Part shown: piece after piece, positions 20,726 through 25,024 of the stretch
Layout: each line of letters begins with the position of its first letter
How positions within the stretch are numbered: position 1 is the first letter of the stretch
From: CBDFHV01 sp965247705
Lineage (GTDB): Bacteria > Pseudomonadota > Alphaproteobacteria > Rhodospirillales > CAMCUA01
Direction of reading: 5' to 3'
Length of the DNA: 25,024 nt
Assembly (NCBI GenBank): GCA_965247705.1
Contig: CBDFHV010000007.1
Location: 1-25,024, forward strand
The notes under the pieces: generated by a model
The model's input: only the letters and a program-made list of their open reading frames with translations
Told to the model about the DNA's origin: nothing
Databases searched by the model: none
Made by a program: the position numbers and the translations under genes

Positions 20726-22444
20726 CTACCACCCCGCCACGCCGGTCGGCCGGCGGGGGTCCGAGGCCCCTTCCAGGACGCCGCTGCGCAGGTCCTTGCG
20801 CACGGCGCAGACGGCGCCGGCTTTCCACTCGTAGTCGGGCCAGTCGTTTACCGTATGGCCGAGGGTCCTGAGCCCGTCGCGGACCTCCTGGGGAATGCGT
20901 CCTTCCGCCGCCATCACCCCGGGGCTGTAGCTGTGGGGCTCCGATGATCGGGGGTAGCTGAAGGTGGCGACGCGCGGCGCCTCGACGGCGTTCTGGGGCG
21001 TCATGCCAAAGACCACCATGTTGAACAGGGCCTGCACCATGGCCTGGGGCTGGACGTCGTTGCCCGGCGAGCCGAAGGGCATGACCCACTCGCCGTCCTT
21101 GACCGCGATGGCCGGGTTGGGGGTCAGACGCGGCCGCTTTCCGGGCGCCAGGCAGGCGGGTTGGCTGGGATCAGCCCACGACTGGGTGCCCCGGTTCGAC
21201 GGCACGATGCCGAGGCCCGGGATCACCGGCGAGGAATTGCCGGCGTCCGACGGGGTCGCCGAGAAGGCGTTGCCGTCGCCGTCCACCACGCAGACGTAGG
21301 AGGTGTCCAGCAGTTCCCGCTCCCGCTCCGGCCGCTCGACGACGCCCGGCGCGGCGCCGCCGGCGATGCCCAGTTCCTCGGGCGTTCCCGCCTCGGGCAT
21401 GCCGGGAGCCGCCTCGTTGGTCTTGATGAGAGACCGACGGTGGGCGATGTAGGCGTCGCTCAGCAGGGCCTCCATGGGCACTTCGACGAAGTTGGGGTCG
21501 CCGAAATAACGGTGCCGGTCGGCGTAGGCCAGCTTGAAGGCCTCGACAATGGCGTGGATGTAGGCGGCCGTGTTGTGGCCCAGGATGTCGACATCGATGC
21601 CGTCGAGAATGTTCAGGGTCTGGGCGATGATGGGGCCCTGGCACCAAGGGCCGCAGCACAGGACATCGACCCCCTGGAACCGCCCGACCAGGGGCGGCAA
21701 CACTTCGTTGCGGAACTCGGCCAGGTCCTCGCGGGTGACCCAGCCGCCGTTCTCGGCGTTGAAGTCGGCGATCTTGCGGGCGATGTCGCCGCGGTAGAAG
21801 GCGTCCCGGGCGGCGGCCAATCCGGCTTCCCGGCCGCCACGGGCGGCGGCCGCCGCCTCCTCGTCGGCCATGTACTGCATGGTCGCGCCGAGGTCGTCCT
21901 GCACGAACAGCGCGCCGGCCTTGGGCGCCTCGCCGCCGGGCAGGTAGTGGGCGACGTTCGACGGCCACTGGCGATGGTCGTCGGCGTAGCCGGCGATCAG
22001 CACGCTGGTCAGGTCGGCGGTCGGAAAGCCGTCCCGGGCGAAGCGGATCGCCGCCGCCGCCACGTCGCCGAAGCCCATGGTGCCGTGGCGTTCCAGCGCC
22101 GTGATCCAGGCGTCCGGGGCGGCGGGCATGACGGTGCCGAGGATGCCGTCCGGAACATGGCCGCCATGTTCCTTGATGAACACGTTGACGTCGGCCTTTT
22201 TCGGCCACCAGCCAAGTCCGGTGATGGTCTCCACCCGGCCGTCGGCCATGCGGATCATGATCGGCGCCACGCCGGCGAAGTTGACGAACTCGCTTTGCAC
22301 CACGCCCAGGGCAATGCCCCCGGCGACGCCGGCGTCGACGGCATTGCCGCCGGCTTCCAGGATCTGCAGGGCCGTCTGGGCGACCAGGTAGTGGCCGGCG
22401 GCGGCCATGTGGCGAGTCCCCATGATGCGGGCGCGATATTCCAT
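20726..22444 (-). CDS. Gamma-glutamyltransferase-superfamily Ntn-hydrolase, second copy
   Basis: This 572-residue proenzyme is a second, diverged member of the gamma-glutamyltransferase superfamily. It shows ALQILEAGGNAVDAGVAGGI, a variant glycine loop (FVNFAGVAPIMIRM in place of the EPxxxGIGGDxF of the first copy), TVMPAAPDAWITALERHGTMGF and CCGPWCQGPIIAQTLNILDG. The nucleophile is predicted as T381 in LLDTSYVCVVDGDGNAFSAT, giving chains of about 380 and 192 residues. GKRPRLTPNPAI and MPFGSPGNDVQPQAMVQAL follow. As in the first copy, the classical GTTH is altered (DTSY). No signal peptide is visible. The start at 22444 is supported by GGGAG 9 bases upstream; an upstream extension to 22510 has no support. 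It leads a two-gene unit with the FAD oxidoreductase and diverges from the dimethylformamidase-like genes. Confidence 0.88.
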   Translation of the reverse strand: MEYRARIMGTRHMAAAGHYLVAQTALQILEAGGNAVDAGVAGGIALGVVQSEFVNFAGVAPIMIRMADGRVETITGLGWWPKKADVNVFIKEHGGHVPDGILGTVMPAAPDAWITALERHGTMGFGDVAAAAIRFARDGFPTADLTSVLIAGYADDHRQWPSNVAHYLPGGEAPKAGALFVQDDLGATMQYMADEEAAAAARGGREAGLAAARDAFYRGDIARKIADFNAENGGWVTREDLAEFRNEVLPPLVGRFQGVDVLCCGPWCQGPIIAQTLNILDGIDVDILGHNTAAYIHAIVEAFKLAYADRHRYFGDPNFVEVPMEALLSDAYIAHRRSLIKTNEAAPGMPEAGTPEELGIAGGAAPGVVERPERERELLDTSYVCVVDGDGNAFSATPSDAGNSSPVIPGLGIVPSNRGTQSWADPSQPACLAPGKRPRLTPNPAIAVKDGEWVMPFGSPGNDVQPQAMVQALFNMVVFGMTPQNAVEAPRVATFSYPRSSEPHSYSPGVMAAEGRIPQEVRDGLRTLGHTVNDWPDYEWKAGAVCAVRKDLRSGVLEGASDPRRPTGVAGW

Positions 22445-22530
22445 CTCGACGAACTCCCAACGGATTTTGCGGCCCCGAACGGGACCTGCCGGAACGCTAT
22501 CACGAAGCATCGTGGGGCACCACCGGAGCG

Positions 22531-22560
22531 GTGACGGCGCGGCGCCCCATCCTCTATGAT
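22531..22560 (+). promoter_or_regulatory. Candidate promoter for the dimethylformamidase-like genes
   Basis: GTGACG (22531-22536, 4 of 6 to TTGACA) and TATGAT (22555-22560, 5 of 6 to TATAAT) are separated by 18 bases and lie 25 bases upstream of the start at 22585. A CCCCATC/GATGGGG inverted repeat (about 22544-22577) surrounds the -10. The -35 is weak, so this is tentative. Confidence 0.4.
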
Positions 22561-22584
22561 CGGCAAAACGATGGGGGGAGCATC

Positions 22585-22887
22585 ATGTACGAGATCGATC
22601 CCAAGCGCCTGGACCTGGCCCGGGAGTTCCGGGACAAGCCCTTCGGGGTCCACAGCGCGGAATTGCACGCGGTGCTGACCCGCATGCGGGGCATGCCCCT
22701 TCAAGGCAAGCACATCCTCTTCATGACCCGGCCCCAGGAGGAATGGGTGCTGGCGGTGATGGAAGGCGATCCGGCCAAACCGCGCCTGTTGCAGGAGCAG
22801 GTGTTCACCAACCCGACGGAGGCCGAATGGGTGGTCTTCAAGGAACGCTGGCGGTTGCTGACTGGCCACTCCTTGGAACTGGACTGA
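22585..22887 (+). CDS. N,N-dimethylformamidase alpha (small) subunit-like protein
   Basis: This 100-residue protein has no common domain by eye, but it sits 13 bases upstream of a dimethylformamidase-beta-like gene, where the small alpha subunit is encoded in known two-subunit enzymes. From memory it aligns with the C-terminal part of the Paracoccus alpha subunit around REFRDKPFGVHSAEL and RPQEEWVLAVMEGDP, and VFTNPTEAEWVVFKERW at the end. It is shorter than that protein (about 130 residues), lacking the N-terminal part. In the family the small subunit packs on the large one and has no catalytic residues. The ATG at 22585 has GGGGGGAG 4 bases upstream. The assignment relies on context plus a remembered alignment and should be treated as probable. 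Confidence 0.68.
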   Translation: MYEIDPKRLDLAREFRDKPFGVHSAELHAVLTRMRGMPLQGKHILFMTRPQEEWVLAVMEGDPAKPRLLQEQVFTNPTEAEWVVFKERWRLLTGHSLELD

Positions 22888-22900
22888 GGGCGCGCCGGCC

Positions 22901-25024
22901 ATGACCTCCCTGCTCGCCTACTGCGATCCGTGGTCCGTGGCCCCCGGCGAGAGCGTCGACGTGATGGTGAGTTGCGAAGGAGCGGACCGGTTTCGCGCCG
23001 ACCTGGTGCGCGTCACCCACCCCGCGGCCGGCTACGAGGCGCCGCTGAAGGAAGAGATCGTCCCGGTGCCGGCCAACGGCGAGTATCCGGCCCGCCGCCA
23101 GGCCCTGCACGCCGGGTCCTGGGCCTTCGTCCCCGCCTCTCCCCTCATCGCCGCGATCCGCAACCTGACCCTCCAATGCTTCCTCTATCCGACCCTGCCC
23201 CATGGCGGACCGCAGGCGATCATGGGGAGCTGGTCGGAAAGCGAGGGCCGCGGCTTCCTGCTTGGCATCGACGCCGAGGGCTGCCTGGAACTGCGCCTGG
23301 GGGATGGGAGGGGCGGGGTCAGCCGGGCGTCGACGGGCCAGCCCCTGACGGCCAACCGCTGGTACCTGGTGGCGGCCACGTTCGATTCCGCGTCCCGGGG
23401 GATCGTCCTCTATCAGCAGCCCCTGGACGACCACGTCTTTTCAACCGAGGACGTGGTGCACCTGGCGGGCGAGGCGACCCTGATGCCCACCCCCGGCCCG
23501 GGGCCGTTCATGTTCGCCGGCTGGCACGAATCCGGGGACAAGCCCGACCGCATGACCACCGGCGGCCACTTCAACGGCCGCATCGACCGCCCCCGCCTGT
23601 CCAACCGGGCCCTCGGCCGGGACGAGCTTATCGCCCTCGCCGCCCCCACCGTACCGGAAGACCTGGGCGGGGCGGTGGTCGCCGCTTGGGATTTCTCCCA
23701 CGACATCTCCGGCGAGAGCATCCAGGACATCCACCGCCACGGCCTCCACGGCCGGACCGTCAACCAGCCCACGCGGGCCATCCCGGGCCACAACTGGACC
23801 GGCGCCGAGATGAACTGGTCGCGAGTGCCGGAACAATACGGCGCCATCCACTTCCACGACGACGACCTGGACGACGCCCGCTGGCAGCCGGACCTGAGAA
23901 TCGAGCTACCCGAGGACCTGAAAAGCGGCACCTATGCCGTCCGGCTAAAGGCGGGTGAGACCCACTTCCGGGTGCCATTCTTTGTCCGCCCACCCCGGGG
24001 ACGGGCTACCGCCCGGGTCGCCTATCTGGCGGCCACGGCTTCCTACATGGCCTACGGCAACAACCGGGGCCGATTCACCTCGGCGAGCTCGGAGATGGAA
24101 AAAGGCCGGCTTACGGCCATGGACGCCACCGATACGGAACTCATCGACCGGCGTGAGCTTGGCCTCTCCTGCTACGATACCCACCGGGACGGCAGCACCG
24201 TCTATTACGTCTCCCGTCTGCGCCCCCTGGCCAACATGCGGCCGACGGGGCGGCTGTGGAACTATGCCGCCGATCTGTTCGTGATCGATTGGCTGGAGGC
24301 CACGGGCGAGTCCTACGACGTGATCACCGACGAGGATCTGGAAGCGGAAGGCATGGACCTGCTGGCCCCCTACCGGGTGGTGGTGAGCGGAACCCACCCG
24401 GAATACTACAGCCTCCGCATGCTCGACGCGGTTGAGGGGTGGCTGCGCCGGGGCGGCCGGTTCATGTACATGGGCGGCAACGGTTTCTACTGGCGCATCG
24501 CCTGGCACCCGGAAAAGACGGGCCGCCTGGAGTTGCGCCGGGCCGAGGACGGCACCCGCTCCACCAAGGCCGAGGTGGGCGCCTACTACCACAGCCACAC
24601 CGGGGAGTACGGCGGCCTGTGGCGGCGCAACCATCGGGCACCCAACAAGCTGGTGGGGGTGGGGTTCATCTCCCAGGGGTTCGATGCCTCGACCCCCTAC
24701 CGCCGGCGGGTCGCCAGCCTGGATCCCCGGGTCGCCTTCATGTTCGAAGGGGTCGACGACGAGATCCTGGGCGATTTCGGAATCCTCGAAGGCGGCGCGG
24801 CGGGCCAAGAAATCGACTGCTACGATCAGCCGCTCTTGGGATCGCCGCCCCACGGCCTCGTGGTCGCGTCGTCGGAGGGCCATTCCAACATCTATATGAT
24901 CGCCAACGAGGATATGGGGTCCCTGAACCCGGCCGTGGACGGGGTTCATCACCCGAAGATTCGCGCCGACATGGTCTTTTTCGAGACCGACGGCGGCGGG
25001 GCGGTGTTTTCCGTCGGCTCCATC
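22901..25024 (+). CDS. N,N-dimethylformamidase beta (large) subunit-like amidohydrolase, 3' end cut
   Basis: Dimethylformamidase hydrolyses N,N-dimethylformamide to dimethylamine and formate at a mononuclear iron site with two Tyr and one Glu ligands. The frame is open to the window end (708 codons); family members have about 760. Residues 1-90 form a beta-rich N-terminal region. Residues about 91-245 look like a LamG/concanavalin-like domain (IMGSWSESEGRGFLLGID, ANRWYLVAATFDSASRG, HFNGRIDRPRLSNRALGRDE). The C-terminal catalytic domain starts near 370 with ATASYMAYGNNRGR. Candidate iron ligands are Y382 or Y385, Y425 (SCYDTHRDGS) and E501 (GTHPEYYS, with H499). YYHSHTGEYGGLWRR and PNKLVGVGFISQGFD follow. 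The start at 22901 has a weak site (GAGGG, 10 bases upstream). The actual amide may differ from dimethylformamide, as the family is broad. Confidence 0.87.
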   Translation, partial: MTSLLAYCDPWSVAPGESVDVMVSCEGADRFRADLVRVTHPAAGYEAPLKEEIVPVPANGEYPARRQALHAGSWAFVPASPLIAAIRNLTLQCFLYPTLPHGGPQAIMGSWSESEGRGFLLGIDAEGCLELRLGDGRGGVSRASTGQPLTANRWYLVAATFDSASRGIVLYQQPLDDHVFSTEDVVHLAGEATLMPTPGPGPFMFAGWHESGDKPDRMTTGGHFNGRIDRPRLSNRALGRDELIALAAPTVPEDLGGAVVAAWDFSHDISGESIQDIHRHGLHGRTVNQPTRAIPGHNWTGAEMNWSRVPEQYGAIHFHDDDLDDARWQPDLRIELPEDLKSGTYAVRLKAGETHFRVPFFVRPPRGRATARVAYLAATASYMAYGNNRGRFTSASSEMEKGRLTAMDATDTELIDRRELGLSCYDTHRDGSTVYYVSRLRPLANMRPTGRLWNYAADLFVIDWLEATGESYDVITDEDLEAEGMDLLAPYRVVVSGTHPEYYSLRMLDAVEGWLRRGGRFMYMGGNGFYWRIAWHPEKTGRLELRRAEDGTRSTKAEVGAYYHSHTGEYGGLWRRNHRAPNKLVGVGFISQGFDASTPYRRRVASLDPRVAFMFEGVDDEILGDFGILEGGAAGQEIDCYDQPLLGSPPHGLVVASSEGHSNIYMIANEDMGSLNPAVDGVHHPKIRADMVFFETDGGGAVFSVGSI

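Noticed and set aside
21161..22534. 457-codon plus-strand frame opposite the second GGT-type gene
   Set aside because: It is antisense to a recognised gene, with composition typical of a shadow frame.
1..25024. tRNA, rRNA or phage genes
   Set aside because: I looked for cloverleaf, rRNA and phage structural signatures on both strands and found none; by-eye detection could miss a divergent tRNA, but no gap is large enough to hide an rRNA.

Overview
The window is high-GC bacterial DNA of densely packed genes with short gaps, many 4-base start/stop overlaps and Shine-Dalgarno sites of the AGGAGG type. The heterotetrameric sarcosine oxidase operon, the insertion-sequence families and the protein families suggest an alphaproteobacterium, perhaps Rhodospirillales-like. 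That assignment is inference, because no rRNA or other phylogenetic marker is present.

Left part (1-4193). A minus-strand pair encodes a thiamine-diphosphate enzyme of the acetolactate-synthase superfamily and a partial SDR oxidoreductase. Diverging from it is the large subunit of aconitase X, followed with an ATGA overlap by the start of its small 'swivel' subunit. The small-subunit gene is broken after about 30 codons. Its reading frame runs into an AT-rich inverted-repeat element (4023-4118) and then into the left end of an IS1380-family insertion sequence (4136-5878), which has terminal inverted repeats and a 5-bp target duplication.

Middle part (5880-10794). A minus-strand cluster (PhnD-like binding protein, membrane-anchored metallophosphoesterase, LLM-class F420-type oxidoreductase) diverges from a plus-strand cluster (VOC protein, AhpD/CMD-like protein, PPOX-fold flavoprotein). 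The divergent promoter region holds overlapping palindromes that could be an operator. Two strong tandem hairpins lie between the CMD and PPOX genes.

IS110/IS1111-type element (about 10820-12293). It carries a DEDD transposase, subterminal inverted repeats, a stem covering the transposase ribosome-binding site, and about 280 bases of structured 3' non-coding sequence that is a candidate guide (bridge/seek) RNA.

Right part (12497-25024). This is an amine/amide catabolic island: a gamma-glutamyltransferase-superfamily Ntn-hydrolase, the sarcosine oxidase genes soxB-soxD-soxA-soxG, a convergent FAD amine oxidoreductase with a second GGT-superfamily hydrolase, and divergent from these a small gene plus a large gene resembling the alpha and beta subunits of N,N-dimethylformamidase (the large one runs off the window). 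A reasonable reading is that the hydrolases release N-methylated amines or amino acids from amides and the two flavin oxidase systems oxidise them, feeding C1 units to tetrahydrofolate. The substrates are not known from sequence.
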